This document shows positions 32,457 to 41,872 of a DNA stretch of 64,000 nucleotides, one piece after another. Both the position numbers and the translations under genes were made by a program. Source of the DNA: Rhodospirillales bacterium BBD 1991-14. Its GTDB lineage: Bacteria; Pseudomonadota; Alphaproteobacteria; Kiloniellales; Kiloniellaceae. Position 1 is the stretch's first letter. Every line of letters starts with the position of its first letter. Where the stretch lies: NCBI GenBank assembly GCA_001657395.1, contig LYSY01000006.1:124001-188000 (forward strand), read 5' to 3'. The notes beneath the pieces are model-generated. The model saw nothing but the letters and a program-made list of their open reading frames with translations. It ran no database searches and was not told where the DNA came from.

Positions 32457-33380
32457 ATGAAGTTGCTCATCACTGGTGGTGCCGGCTTTATCGGCACCAA
32501 CTTGATCGCCAGGCTCAACGAACTGGGTGGTTTCAAAGTCACGGTCCTCGACAACGAGAGTCTGGGTCGTCGGGCCAGTATTGCCGACTACGGTGTGCGC
32601 TTCATCGCCGGCGACATTCGTAATATCGACGACCTCCGCGGCGCGATCAGGGGCCAGGACACCATCGTGCACCTGGCTGCCGATACGCGCGTTATGGACT
32701 CTATCGAGAACCCGCAGCACAATTTCGAGACCAACGTCGTTGGCACGTTTCAGCTGTTGCAGGTGGCAAGGGAATTCGGCGTTGAGCGCATCGTGAACGC
32801 GTCGACCGGCGGCGCCATCATCGGCGAAGCGGAGCCACCTGTCCATGAGGAGATGGTCGCTCGGCCCTTGGCGCCTTACGGCGCTTCGAAACTCGCCGTC
32901 GAAGGGTACCTGAGCGCATTTGCCGGCAGCTACGAAATGAACACGGTCTCGCTGCGGTTCTCGAACGTTTACGGGCCGTTCTCCTACCACAAGGGCAGCG
33001 TGGTAGCGCACTTCATGAAGTGCATCATGGCCGGCGAACCGCTCGTGGTTTATGGCGATGGCAGCCAGGTGCGCGACTTTCTGTTCTCGGTCGATCTCGC
33101 CGATGCGCTTGCGGCCATCGTCGCGACCGATGCCCGCGGCGTCTATCAGCTCGGCAGCGGCCGGCCGACGACCGTGAACGAGCTGATCGACTTGATCAGG
33201 AAGGTCGCGGCGGGCGTCGAGTTCACCGTGAAGTACGAGGACGCGCGACCGGGCGAAGTGCACGCCACTTGGTGTGACGTCACTCAGGCAAGGCGCGATC
33301 TCGCCTACGACCCGCAGACCTCGCTGCAAGACGGGTTGGCTCGGACCTGGCGTTGGTTCCAGGCAAACTGGAGGCCGTGA
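32457..33380 (+). CDS. NAD-dependent nucleotide-sugar epimerase/dehydratase
   Basis: A 307-residue extended SDR with KLLITGGAGFIGTNLIARL, DIRNIDDLRGAI, NASTGGAIIGEAE and the catalytic Tyr-x3-Lys in PYGASKLAVEGYL. SNVYGPFSYHKGSVVAHFMK is typical of UDP-glucose/UDP-GlcNAc 4-epimerase relatives. Residue choice does not distinguish a 4-epimerase from a dehydratase or UDP-xylose synthase. It lies between the SQD1-like gene and the UDP-GlcNAc 2-epimerase gene, so an amino-sugar role is plausible. Confidence 0.87.
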   Translation: MKLLITGGAGFIGTNLIARLNELGGFKVTVLDNESLGRRASIADYGVRFIAGDIRNIDDLRGAIRGQDTIVHLAADTRVMDSIENPQHNFETNVVGTFQLLQVAREFGVERIVNASTGGAIIGEAEPPVHEEMVARPLAPYGASKLAVEGYLSAFAGSYEMNTVSLRFSNVYGPFSYHKGSVVAHFMKCIMAGEPLVVYGDGSQVRDFLFSVDLADALAAIVATDARGVYQLGSGRPTTVNELIDLIRKVAAGVEFTVKYEDARPGEVHATWCDVTQARRDLAYDPQTSLQDGLARTWRWFQANWRP

Positions 33381-33387
33381 CCGGCGC

Positions 33388-34497
33388 ATGAGCGACAGCA
33401 AGACGGTGGTCCATCTGGTGGCCGGTGCGCGTCCCAACTTCATGAAGATCGCGCCCTTGTGGCACAGCCTGACCGCCTGTTCCTGGGCGGAACCCGTCGT
33501 GGTCCACACGGGCCAGCACTACGACACCAATATGTCGGCCACGTTTTTCGACGATCTGGGCCTTCCGGCGCCCGATCACAACCTGGAGATCGGCAGCGGC
33601 ACCCACGGGGAGCAGACCGGCCGGACCATGATTGCCTACGAGGCGCTGTGTCTTCGCCAGCCGCCCGACTGGGTCGTTGTGGTCGGCGACGTCAACGCCA
33701 CGGCGGCCTGCGCTATTGCAGCCCGTAAGCTCTGTCTGCCGGTGGCCCACTTGGAGGCTGGACTGCGTAGCGGCGACCGGTCGATGCCTGAAGAGATCAA
33801 CAGGATTGTGACCGATGCGATCGCCGATCTGCTCTGGACGCCGTCGCCGGATGCTGACGAGAACCTCCGTCGCGAGGGGCGGCCGGACCAGACTATCGAG
33901 CGCGTGGGTAACATTATGCTCGACGCGTATGAGCGGCTGCGACCAAGGATCGAAGCAGCGGCCAAAAGCGCCGCCCCGGGATTGCAGCAGGGAGGATTCG
34001 GCGTCGTCACGTTGCACCGGCCGGTCAACGTGGACAGCAAGGAGCAACTGATTGCCAATTGCGATGTGCTGGTTGCGCTTGCCGGGGACCTGCCGCTGGT
34101 CTTTCCGGTCCACCCGAGAACCCGTGCCGCGATCGACCGTTTTGGACTCCAGGACCGGTTCTCACATCCCAACCTGCGCGTGGTGGAACCGCTGGGCTAT
34201 GTGGACTTCATGGCACTGGTGACCGGCGCCCGCCTGGTCATCACCGATTCGGGCGGAATTCAGGAGGAAACCACCTATCTGGGAATTCCCTGCCTTACCT
34301 TGCGCGATTCGACAGAGCGGCCCATCACAATCACCGAGGGTACCAACGAGTTGGTGACCACCGGCACTCTGCTGTCGAAAGCACGGGCGGCGCTGAAGGA
34401 CGGCGCGTCCGGGGCCCGGCGTCCTGACTTGTGGGACGGCAGGACGGCAGAACGCGTCGCCGACAGCCTCCGCCGGCATGTCTGCCAGCATGTCTAA
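33388..34497 (+). CDS. wecB: UDP-N-acetylglucosamine 2-epimerase (non-hydrolysing type)
   Basis: The protein has 369 residues from ATG 33388, 7 bases after the previous stop. GT-B-like fold with VAGARPNFMKIAPL, VHTGQHYDTNMSATFFDDL, HLEAGLRSGDRSMPEEINR, VTLHRPVN, and ITDSGGIQEETTYLGIPCLTLRDSTERP, all hallmarks of WecB/MnaA. It interconverts UDP-GlcNAc and UDP-ManNAc. The cluster also contains a separate hydrolysing NeuC-type enzyme at 45176, so the two should serve different sugars, with ManNAc or a ManNAcA-type residue in the chain as one possibility. Confidence 0.92.
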   Translation: MSDSKTVVHLVAGARPNFMKIAPLWHSLTACSWAEPVVVHTGQHYDTNMSATFFDDLGLPAPDHNLEIGSGTHGEQTGRTMIAYEALCLRQPPDWVVVVGDVNATAACAIAARKLCLPVAHLEAGLRSGDRSMPEEINRIVTDAIADLLWTPSPDADENLRREGRPDQTIERVGNIMLDAYERLRPRIEAAAKSAAPGLQQGGFGVVTLHRPVNVDSKEQLIANCDVLVALAGDLPLVFPVHPRTRAAIDRFGLQDRFSHPNLRVVEPLGYVDFMALVTGARLVITDSGGIQEETTYLGIPCLTLRDSTERPITITEGTNELVTTGTLLSKARAALKDGASGARRPDLWDGRTAERVADSLRRHVCQHV

Positions 34498-34524
34498 GGA
34501 GTCGCGGCAGCGGCATAACGACCC

Positions 34525-35352
34525 ATGACCGATCAGACCGAGACGATTATACGCGCCAGGCGCTTTCAGCTGCTCGGCCAGCTTCCCGAGCTCTGGCGGC
34601 GGCGTGGTCTCGCCTGGACCTTGGCCAAGCGGGACATCTCCGTGCGCTACAAGCAGACACTGATCGGTGTCGCCTGGGCCGTGGTCCAACCGGTCATGCT
34701 GATGGTTGTCTTCAGCCTGGTGTTCGGCAGGTTCGGCCAAATCCCGTCTGATGGCGTGCCCTATCCGGTCTTCTCCTATAGTGGCCTGCTGCCCTGGCTG
34801 TTGTTCGCCTCATCGCTCACCGCCTGTTCCCAGAGCATCGTCACAAATGCGGCGTTGGTGACAAAGGTCTATGTTCCCCGGCTGCTGTTGCCGATCGCTT
34901 CTACGATCCCGCCGCTGGTGGAATTTGCGATTGCCTTCGTAATCCTGATCTTTCTGATGATCCATTTCGAGGTACCGGTCACGGAGCGCCTTTTCTGGCT
35001 GCCGATCTTTCTGGCCTTGGCCTGGCTGACCGCCTTGTCGGTCGGGATCTGGCTCTGCGTCATGAACGTGTTCTATAGGGATCTCAGGTTTGCTCTGCCG
35101 TTCCTGATCCAACTGCTGATGTTCCTGACTCCGGTGATCTATCCGTCGTCGATGATCGGCGAGCCCTGGGGCAGCATTCTGGCCCTGAACCCGATGGTGG
35201 GGGTCGTCGAGGGGTTCCGCTGGGCGTTGCTGGGAGTCGCTGAGCCGAGCTGGTCGTCTATGCTTGTCTCCATTGCTGTCAGTGCGGTGTTGCTTGTGGG
35301 CGGACTGATCTTTTTCGAACGCCAGCAATGGCGTTTCGCGGACGTGATCTGA
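34525..35352 (+). CDS. wzm: Polysaccharide ABC exporter permease (Wzm/TagG/KpsM type)
   Basis: A 275-residue ABC-2 membrane protein. The cytosolic start RRRGLAWTLAKRDISVRYKQT is typical of the family, followed by six hydrophobic helices with WAVVQPVMLMVVFSLVFG and the periplasmic PVFSYSGLLPWLLFASS. Its stop overlaps the long frame of the ATPase gene, whose real start is 9 bases later. The permease and ATPase export the finished polysaccharide across the inner membrane. Confidence 0.93.
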   Translation: MTDQTETIIRARRFQLLGQLPELWRRRGLAWTLAKRDISVRYKQTLIGVAWAVVQPVMLMVVFSLVFGRFGQIPSDGVPYPVFSYSGLLPWLLFASSLTACSQSIVTNAALVTKVYVPRLLLPIASTIPPLVEFAIAFVILIFLMIHFEVPVTERLFWLPIFLALAWLTALSVGIWLCVMNVFYRDLRFALPFLIQLLMFLTPVIYPSSMIGEPWGSILALNPMVGVVEGFRWALLGVAEPSWSSMLVSIAVSAVLLVGGLIFFERQQWRFADVI

Positions 35353-35360
35353 GCCGGCCC

Positions 35361-36605
35361 ATGTCTGACATCGCGGTCTCCATTCACGGATTGGGCAAGC
35401 AGTATCGGCTGGGCGCCATGCCGCAGGCTTATGGGACGCTGCGCGACAGCTTGGCCGGCCTGTTGAAGAAATCGGCCTCCGGCGGCGGGCGCCGCGAGAC
35501 GTTCTGGGCTCTACGCGATGTCAGCTTCGACGTTCCGCGCGGGCAGGTGCTGGGCATCATCGGGGCGAACGGCGCCGGCAAGAGTACGCTGCTGAAGATT
35601 CTGTCGCGCGTAACCGAGCCAACCGAGGGCGAGATCCGGTTCCGGGGCCGGGTTTCATCGCTTCTGGAGGTCGGGACCGGGTTTCATCCAGAGTTGACCG
35701 GCAGGGAGAACATCTATCTCAGCGGTCAAGTCCTGGGCATGGATCGTCGCGACGTGACACGCAAGTTCGACGAAATCGTCGCCTTCGCCGGCGTTGACAA
35801 GTTCATCGACACGCCGCTCAAGCGGTTCTCCAGCGGCATGAACGTGCGCCTGGGCTTTGCTGTGGCGGCCCATCTTGATCCGGAGATCCTCGTCGTCGAC
35901 GAGGTGCTGGCGGTGGGCGATGCGGAGTTTCAGCGCAAATGCATCAGCCGGATGAAGGACGTGAGCCAGGAAGGCCGCACGGTGTTTTTCGTGAGCCACA
36001 ACATGGATGCAATCAATCGGCTATGCCATCGCAGCATTCTTTTGGAGCGCGGATCGGTAAGCCATGATGGTTCCTCGGAGCAGTGTATCCGCGCGTATTT
36101 GTCAAAGCCGCAGGTGCCGAACGTGCGTGGCACAAGTTCTGGGGGCGCGCGCCATGGCATTGTTTCCGTGAATGTTCATCAAGGAGGCCTCGAAGCGGAG
36201 GCGGCGGTGCTTGATACTGAGAAAGAGACCGGCTTCTCCCTGGTGCTGGAATCTGATCAGACGGAAGACGTAAACGTCACGATCTGTATAACCAACATCA
36301 ATGGATCCCACGTAACGGAATCAAGTTTTGCCGACTATTTTGGGCGCTATCTGACCCAAAGACCAAAGAACTCGCTTGAAATAAGTCTGCCTAAAAGCTT
36401 TCTGCAGCCCGGTGATTATTACTGCACGATTTGGCTAGACAACCGGTTCGGCCAGAGCATCGATCGGTATCGATCACAGATCCTCAAGTTCCGGTCATTC
36501 GGATCACGCAGCCAAACCGGTTCTGGTCGTAAGCCACCTCGTGGTTCGGTCCAACCGCCTTTTCTCTGGGCAGACGGTCAATTCGAAAACAGCAGTGGCG
36601 TATGA
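35361..36605 (+). CDS. wzt: Polysaccharide ABC exporter ATPase with carbohydrate-binding tail (Wzt type)
   Basis: The protein has 414 residues from ATG 35361. The ATPase domain (about 1-245) has Walker A GANGAGKST, the signature FSSGMNVRLGFAVA, Walker B ILVVDEVL and the switch His in FFVSHNM. Residues from about 270 form a beta-rich extension (VVLDTEKETGFSLVLES to YCTIWLDNRF) like the Wzt C-terminal domain, which recognises the modified non-reducing end of the glycan before export. That implies a capped chain, so one of the downstream methyltransferases may be the cap enzyme. Base composition falls sharply within this tail, suggesting it was exchanged with the following serotype-specific genes. 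Confidence 0.93.
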   Translation: MSDIAVSIHGLGKQYRLGAMPQAYGTLRDSLAGLLKKSASGGGRRETFWALRDVSFDVPRGQVLGIIGANGAGKSTLLKILSRVTEPTEGEIRFRGRVSSLLEVGTGFHPELTGRENIYLSGQVLGMDRRDVTRKFDEIVAFAGVDKFIDTPLKRFSSGMNVRLGFAVAAHLDPEILVVDEVLAVGDAEFQRKCISRMKDVSQEGRTVFFVSHNMDAINRLCHRSILLERGSVSHDGSSEQCIRAYLSKPQVPNVRGTSSGGARHGIVSVNVHQGGLEAEAAVLDTEKETGFSLVLESDQTEDVNVTICITNINGSHVTESSFADYFGRYLTQRPKNSLEISLPKSFLQPGDYYCTIWLDNRFGQSIDRYRSQILKFRSFGSRSQTGSGRKPPRGSVQPPFLWADGQFENSSGV

Positions 36606-36606
36606 G

Positions 36607-37812
36607 ATGAAAGATCTCGTGATTTTTCTTTTCAACTACAATTCACCAGTTTTGTTGAATTGTATGCGATCTATTGATTTGTTTGGCCCCAGTGGGGACA
36701 AAATAATTATTGACGATAAAAGCAATTCTCCGGATTGTCTCGAAATATTCGAAAACTTGAAAAACTCGTCCGACTGGAAAGTAATACAGCCAGACCTGGG
36801 GCCGAAGATAAACCGCCACTACGGTAACTACTACCCGAACATGCGGTTCGCGCTGAATTACGCTGTGGACAAGGGATACCGGCACTGCCTGTTCATGGAA
36901 GACGACCAGCAGCTGCTTTGGAAGCGGCCTGACCAGATGGAATACGTTGAGCGCGTATTCAGCGAAGCCCAAGACTGCATAATGCTTCATCCTCTGTTCT
37001 TTCGCCGGATTATCAGGTACGACCGGACACTTCGGTATATCTCGAGCGTCAAAGCATACCGCATCGATCGCGGGTTCACGACGACAGGGTTTTGGAATCT
37101 CGAGGCCGTAAGGAAACATCCTGACACGCAGTTCATCTGCCAATACGGCGACGATCTGCCAACAAACTCACTCCAATGGATGCAGCTGGGTTACCGCGTT
37201 TACTGTCAGAATGCGCCAATTGGCGGTGTAATTCCATGGCGCCGGCGCAGGCAGGGTGGGCGTCGATCAACCGCATCGACAAACCCTGACGAGATACGAA
37301 ATGAGCTTAATTTGCGCCCATTGAACGATCAAGAAATTGCTCTTGTGTTGAATCACGACCCAAGCACACCTCTTTACCAGGATTATCTGCGGATAAACTC
37401 CAAAAGCAGCCCAGTTCTGATATGGCATCGAAGCCACAGCGCAATCGACAGGTTTCTCATGCTTTGCAGAACAATGAACAGGGCTGAGAGAGACGTCGGA
37501 TCTTCGCCGATTAAGCTTGATGTTCTCCCGTCATGGTGTCCGCCGGATCAAACGGAAGTCGCATCTCATTCACATCAGAAGTATGTGGCTAGACGAGCAG
37601 AAATGGAGCAAAGGAAACAGTTGACCGCTTCCCGCCATAAGGATCGCTTTTCATCGACCTCGTTCTTGCATTCTGTGATCGCGTATTCGAAGGGACTCTT
37701 CAGAGCACTTCGTAGCCGCTACGGTCTCTCGGTACCCGGGTACTTTGCCTACCTTGTTCTGCAGAGGAAGCTCTCCAGGGAGTCCGCGCAGTTTTATGGC
37801 AAAGAGATCTAA
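36607..37812 (+). CDS. Putative GT-A-type glycosyltransferase, AT-rich
   Basis: The protein has 401 residues from ATG 36607, 1 base after the wzt stop. The N-terminal half looks like a GT-A fold: KDLVIFLFNYNSPVLLNCMRSID, KIIIDDKSNSPD and an acidic metal site FMEDDQQLLW. I do not recognise a named family for the C-terminal half, which is basic and has no clear membrane helices. The first 180 bases are only about 30-40 percent GC, far below the surroundings, a sign of transfer. The role as a glycan-assembly transferase is inferred from the metal-site pattern and position. Confidence 0.65.
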   Translation: MKDLVIFLFNYNSPVLLNCMRSIDLFGPSGDKIIIDDKSNSPDCLEIFENLKNSSDWKVIQPDLGPKINRHYGNYYPNMRFALNYAVDKGYRHCLFMEDDQQLLWKRPDQMEYVERVFSEAQDCIMLHPLFFRRIIRYDRTLRYISSVKAYRIDRGFTTTGFWNLEAVRKHPDTQFICQYGDDLPTNSLQWMQLGYRVYCQNAPIGGVIPWRRRRQGGRRSTASTNPDEIRNELNLRPLNDQEIALVLNHDPSTPLYQDYLRINSKSSPVLIWHRSHSAIDRFLMLCRTMNRAERDVGSSPIKLDVLPSWCPPDQTEVASHSHQKYVARRAEMEQRKQLTASRHKDRFSSTSFLHSVIAYSKGLFRALRSRYGLSVPGYFAYLVLQRKLSRESAQFYGKEI

Positions 37813-37853
37813 CGCCTAAAGAAATCAGTCTTCAGAAAACGCTGGAAAGAACT

Positions 37854-39509
37854 GTGTGCGGGATTTTTGGTGGTCACGAGACCTTGCTGCTCTCCAATGT
37901 GCAAGATGTTCTCTATCATCGTGGGCCGAACCAACAGTCAACCAAAGTGGTCGACCCGAGTGATCAGAATGGTTCCCTGATTGTCGGTCAGACACGCCTG
38001 AATATCGTGGATCGGCACGATATCCGGATCCCGATGGAGATAAATGGGTACACCATCACGTTCAACGGTGAGATCTATAACTGGCGCGAGTTGCGGAGGG
38101 AGTTGGAAAAAGAGGGTTATGCCTTCTCTACCAACACAGACATCGAAGTCGCGCTGGTTTCCTACATTCATTGGGGAGCCGCTTGTCTTGAGAGGTTCAA
38201 TGGTCAGTTTGCGTTTGCGATATTCGATGGTCAGCAATTCTGGCTGGCACGAGATCGCTTGGGCAAGAAGCCGCTCTTCTACAAGATGGAAAACGATAGG
38301 TTCGCTTTCGCGTCAGAAATGAAGGCCTTCGAGTCGCTCATTCATGCGCCCAACGTCCTCTGCGAACTCCTGGAGTTCTATTTCGATACGCACACGCCTT
38401 TCAAAGACCTATTCTCGGTCCCCTGTGGGGGCTGGGTCTCCTGGTCGCCGGCCCAAGGGCTGTCGACTGGGCGTTGGTGGCAGTTTCCCTCTTACAAAGG
38501 CGACATCACGGACATTGATGATGCCGTTGACGAGTTCTTGGCCATTTTCAAGGAGTCCTGCCGGCTCCGTCAGGTCGCGGACGTCCCGGTGTGCACTTTC
38601 CTGTCGGGCGGAATCGATTCGTCTCTCATCCAGATCATCTGCGAGTCGGACGTAGCCTTCACCATCCAGTTCGAAGAGTTCAGAGACACCATTGAAGAGG
38701 AAGAACTGGTCCGTGATCTCGGTCAGCGAATGGGGTTCGATAACAGGATCATCACCCCCACCGAGGAAGACTTCAACGCTCTCTATTCCGACTTCGCTCG
38801 GGCCATTGAATACCCTGTCGGTAGCTTCTCAATCTTTCCGCTCTACGTATTGTCAAAGACCGCGCGGGAGAGCGGGTTCCGCGTTGCCTTATCGGGTGAA
38901 GGTTCGGATGAGATCTTTAATGGATATCACCGGAACATCATGCTGATGCAAGAGAACGAATTGGTTCAGACGCATTCCGGAGGCGCCTATCGTTCACTTG
39001 CCGAAAAGTACTTCGGATCCGGAGCCGCCAGAGTGGCGCGCATGGCCCAGCGTCAGCCGGGAGATCTAAGTCCTGAATTGGTCAAGCTGATCGCGAGAGA
39101 CTGGAATGACGAAGAACCTTTTGAACACAATCTTGCGCGGTTTGAAACGCTGATTCCCCTCCAGCCTCTCTTGACAATGGCCGATCGCACCAGCATGGCG
39201 CATGGCCTGGAGGTGCGAAACCCATTCCTGGATTACCGCTTGATTGAGTTTTCGGTGCGCCTTCACCCGACAATTCGTCGCCAAGGAAACTTTGGAAAAC
39301 TGGTGGTCCGTCGTGCCGTTGAAAGGATCAGCGAGCGTTACGGAAGACTGAAGCTTCTCGATCGAGAGTTTAAGCACGGCCTGCCCGCGCCGGCGAACCT
39401 CTGGCTATTCCATCGTGAAGGGTTTGAGCGAGGGCATTGGAATGCCTGGCTGATCCGAGAGTGCATGCATCAACTCTATGAGACCCAGAAGAAACTGGTT
39501 GCCAACTAG
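37854..39509 (+). CDS. asnB: Asparagine synthetase-like glutamine amidotransferase, copy 1
   Basis: A 551-residue class II amidotransferase starting at GTG 37854, so the nucleophile is Cys2 (CGIFGG). Domain 1 (1-190) has HRGPN, FNGEIYNWRELRREL and FAIFDG. Domain 2 has the ATP-pyrophosphatase loop FLSGGIDSSL near 250 and ALSGEGSDEIFNGYHRN. It would amidate a carboxylate using glutamine and ATP. The protein is shorter than housekeeping AsnB, and three such genes occur in this locus, so the acceptor is more likely a sugar acid of the polysaccharide than aspartate (inference). It lies in the lower-GC core. Confidence 0.9.
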   Translation: MCGIFGGHETLLLSNVQDVLYHRGPNQQSTKVVDPSDQNGSLIVGQTRLNIVDRHDIRIPMEINGYTITFNGEIYNWRELRRELEKEGYAFSTNTDIEVALVSYIHWGAACLERFNGQFAFAIFDGQQFWLARDRLGKKPLFYKMENDRFAFASEMKAFESLIHAPNVLCELLEFYFDTHTPFKDLFSVPCGGWVSWSPAQGLSTGRWWQFPSYKGDITDIDDAVDEFLAIFKESCRLRQVADVPVCTFLSGGIDSSLIQIICESDVAFTIQFEEFRDTIEEEELVRDLGQRMGFDNRIITPTEEDFNALYSDFARAIEYPVGSFSIFPLYVLSKTARESGFRVALSGEGSDEIFNGYHRNIMLMQENELVQTHSGGAYRSLAEKYFGSGAARVARMAQRQPGDLSPELVKLIARDWNDEEPFEHNLARFETLIPLQPLLTMADRTSMAHGLEVRNPFLDYRLIEFSVRLHPTIRRQGNFGKLVVRRAVERISERYGRLKLLDREFKHGLPAPANLWLFHREGFERGHWNAWLIRECMHQLYETQKKLVAN

Positions 39510-39578
39510 AGATCAACTCAAACGTGTAAATGAGCGCGCAAGAGCCATCTACGACCCCCCGAGCGGTGTGTGTGTGAC

Positions 39579-40631
39579 ATGAGTGATTTTTCTGAAGAAC
39601 TGCTGGATATCTTGGTGGTGCCTGGAACGGAACACAGGCTCCAGTATTTCGCCGAATCCGATGACTCGGCTTGTCTGAAAAGCGAGTTCGGTCACAGGTA
39701 CGAGATTCAGCATGGCGTTCCAGTCTTGCTGAATCTGAAGGAAATCCATGAGGACGATCTGGAATCCGGCACCTTTGAAAGCTTCAATGCAAAATGGAAG
39801 CGCGGGACCAGTTATCGCGAAGCGACAACGGCCCACTATCGAGAGTGGTACTGCGAAAGGTTCGGGCTAATCCAGCCGGATGATATCCGGGAACTCCTCC
39901 CGCAGAGCGGTTGGGTGTTGGATGCAGCCACCGCGCACGGACGCGATGCCGATCTCTATTCCATGAACACGTCGGCAAAGGTTGTCGGTTTGGATTTCTC
40001 AGAGGGGATTTTTCTCGCTCAGAAGAGCTTTGGGGAGCGCAAGAACCTGCATTTCGTACGAGGCGACATGACGCGGCTGCCGTTTCGCCCGAATACTTTT
40101 GATTTTGTCGCCTGCGATCAAGCAATGCATCACACGCCGGATACGAAGCGAACGCTTCAATCCTTGGTGCAGACCTTGAAGGTCGATGGAGTCATTCTGT
40201 TCTACGTCTACAAGAAGAAGGCGTTCATAAGGGAATTGGTGGACACTCATCTCCGCGAATTGACGGTCGGGATGAGTGAAGAGGATTGTTTCGAATTCTC
40301 GGAGCAGATCACGGATCTGGGTAAGGACCTCCATGATCTGAATGCCACGATCAACATACGATCGGACATACCGTTGCTCGGTATAAAGAAGGGCTCCTAC
40401 AACTTGCAGAGGTTCATATATTACCATTTTATAAAGTGCTATTGGAACGAGACCATAGACTACGAGAACAACGCGCTTACCAATTTCGATTGGTACCATC
40501 CGCCGATCGCCCATCGTCACACCGTAGATGAAGTGCAGGGTTGGTGCGCGGAACTCGCCTTGGAAATCTCACGGATCTACGAGTGTGGTTCCGGCATATC
40601 GGTCGTCGCCCGCAAGAGAGCTCAGGCGTAG
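39579..40631 (+). CDS. Class I SAM-dependent methyltransferase
   Basis: The protein has 350 residues from ATG 39579; a GTG at 39570 is in frame. The N-terminal 60 residues resemble a Trm112-like small domain (LDILVVPGTEHRLQYF and HGVPVLLN) but lack its zinc cysteines. The catalytic domain has VLDAATAHGRDADLYSM (motif I, with Ala replacing the first Gly), GLDFSEGIFLAQ and FDFVACDQAMHHTPD. A long C-terminal region follows. It probably methylates a sugar or lipid-linked glycan in this locus. Codon use is AT-richer than average. Confidence 0.85.
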   Translation: MSDFSEELLDILVVPGTEHRLQYFAESDDSACLKSEFGHRYEIQHGVPVLLNLKEIHEDDLESGTFESFNAKWKRGTSYREATTAHYREWYCERFGLIQPDDIRELLPQSGWVLDAATAHGRDADLYSMNTSAKVVGLDFSEGIFLAQKSFGERKNLHFVRGDMTRLPFRPNTFDFVACDQAMHHTPDTKRTLQSLVQTLKVDGVILFYVYKKKAFIRELVDTHLRELTVGMSEEDCFEFSEQITDLGKDLHDLNATINIRSDIPLLGIKKGSYNLQRFIYYHFIKCYWNETIDYENNALTNFDWYHPPIAHRHTVDEVQGWCAELALEISRIYECGSGISVVARKRAQA

Positions 40632-40987
40632 CACAAACGACTGCCGAGGTGACAGGGCTTGATTTCAATGACGGCCCAAACGCCGTGGCCCAGCCAAGCA
40701 TGAACTGGCTCGTGCGATGAATGTCGAACGCACGCCTTCATGGGCTGGTGGTAGCGGACGATGCGCCCCGCCAATTTGCGGTCATGCGCTTTCGCCGGAA
40801 AGGTGCGCCCGGATCGCCAGCGGCGTTCTATCAAAGTTCTGGATCACCGCGACAAAGCGGAGTCGTCACATGTCTATCGCAGCATACATCATCCGCAAGA
40901 TCAGGCTGCTTATGTTTTTCTATCTTGAGTACGCGGCCATCCAGAGATGGTTCGTCAAGAGTTCGAGAAAGCCGAGCGGGGGATAGG
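40632..40987. other. 356-base gap with an ops-like word and a possible tiny ORF
   Basis: No gene is firmly supported. TGGTGGTAGCGGAC at 40743-40756 contains GGTGGTAGCG, one change from the ops core. A 38-codon frame at 40870-40986 (start MSIAAYIIRKIRLLMFFYLEY) would give a short hydrophobic peptide or may be the remnant of a lost gene. The gap interrupts an otherwise dense operon, so a deletion or gene exchange may have happened here. Confidence 0.4.
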
Positions 40988-41872
40988 TTGGACGTGCGGA
41001 ATTGCGCCATCTGCGACGGTGTGCTCAGCGAACTGGCCTTGGTGATCGAGACTCCGGACCGGTTCGAACGCCATGCGGGGGTCGGCACGGACAGGTATCG
41101 GCGGGAATGGTGGACCTGCGCGGGCTGCGGATGTGCGCAGAACATTCTGCCCGCGAACTCGGTGCAAAAGCTGGCCGCCGTGGCGGACGGATACTATCAC
41201 ATCGACTTTCCGGATACGCCGCCTGCCGATCGCTTCGCCAGGATCATGGCCTTGCCTCCGGACCGTTCCGACAATGCCGGGCGCGTTGCGAGGATTCGGT
41301 CTTTCCTGGGCGACTGGCTGTCTCGCGGAAGGGCAGGGACGCTGAGGGCTCTTGATATCGGCGCTGGCCTGGGTGTTTTCCTGGCCCGCTTCCTGGCCGA
41401 GGAACGATCCGGCGGCACAGCCTGGAGCGCCACGGCGCTGGAACCGGATCCTGACTCCGCAGCGCATCTAGAAACACTGGGGCAATTCGAAGTGCAGCGG
41501 GCGCTTCTGACGGCCGAGAGCGATCTGGGGCAGTTCTCCCTGGTGACCTTGAACAAGGTGCTTGAGCACGTCGCCGATCCCAATGCCTTGATTGCCGCGG
41601 CGGCGCGCGTGTTGGATCCGGAGCATGGCCTGCTCTATGTGGAGGTCCCGGACGTGCTGACGATCGGTCGCCGACCGCCCGCAGACAACATACTCGGCGC
41701 CCTACACCACCATCTCTACTCGCCTGAGGCTCTGGCTACGGTCTTTCAGGCAGGAGGGCTCGTTCCCATGAAGATTGAGCGGGTACTCGAGCCCAGCGGA
41801 AAACTCACCGTTTACGGACTGGCGGCGCCGCGTCGGGTCTACGATGACAGGGCAGCAGCGTGCCAACCATGA
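40988..41872 (+). CDS. SAM-dependent methyltransferase with N-terminal zinc-binding segment
   Basis: The protein has about 294 residues from TTG 40988 or GTG 40994, with GGGGA just upstream; no ATG is available. The N-terminal part has CAICDG and CAGCGCAQN, a CxxC pair set as in Methyltransf_13/23-type sugar C-methyltransferases. The catalytic domain has LRALDIGAGLGVFLARFL, a LEPDPDSAAHLE loop, NKVLEHVADP and a late HHHLYSPEAL segment. This arrangement is common for methyltransferases in polysaccharide loci. The next gene begins inside its last 29 bases. Confidence 0.85.
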   Translation: MDVRNCAICDGVLSELALVIETPDRFERHAGVGTDRYRREWWTCAGCGCAQNILPANSVQKLAAVADGYYHIDFPDTPPADRFARIMALPPDRSDNAGRVARIRSFLGDWLSRGRAGTLRALDIGAGLGVFLARFLAEERSGGTAWSATALEPDPDSAAHLETLGQFEVQRALLTAESDLGQFSLVTLNKVLEHVADPNALIAAAARVLDPEHGLLYVEVPDVLTIGRRPPADNILGALHHHLYSPEALATVFQAGGLVPMKIERVLEPSGKLTVYGLAAPRRVYDDRAAACQP

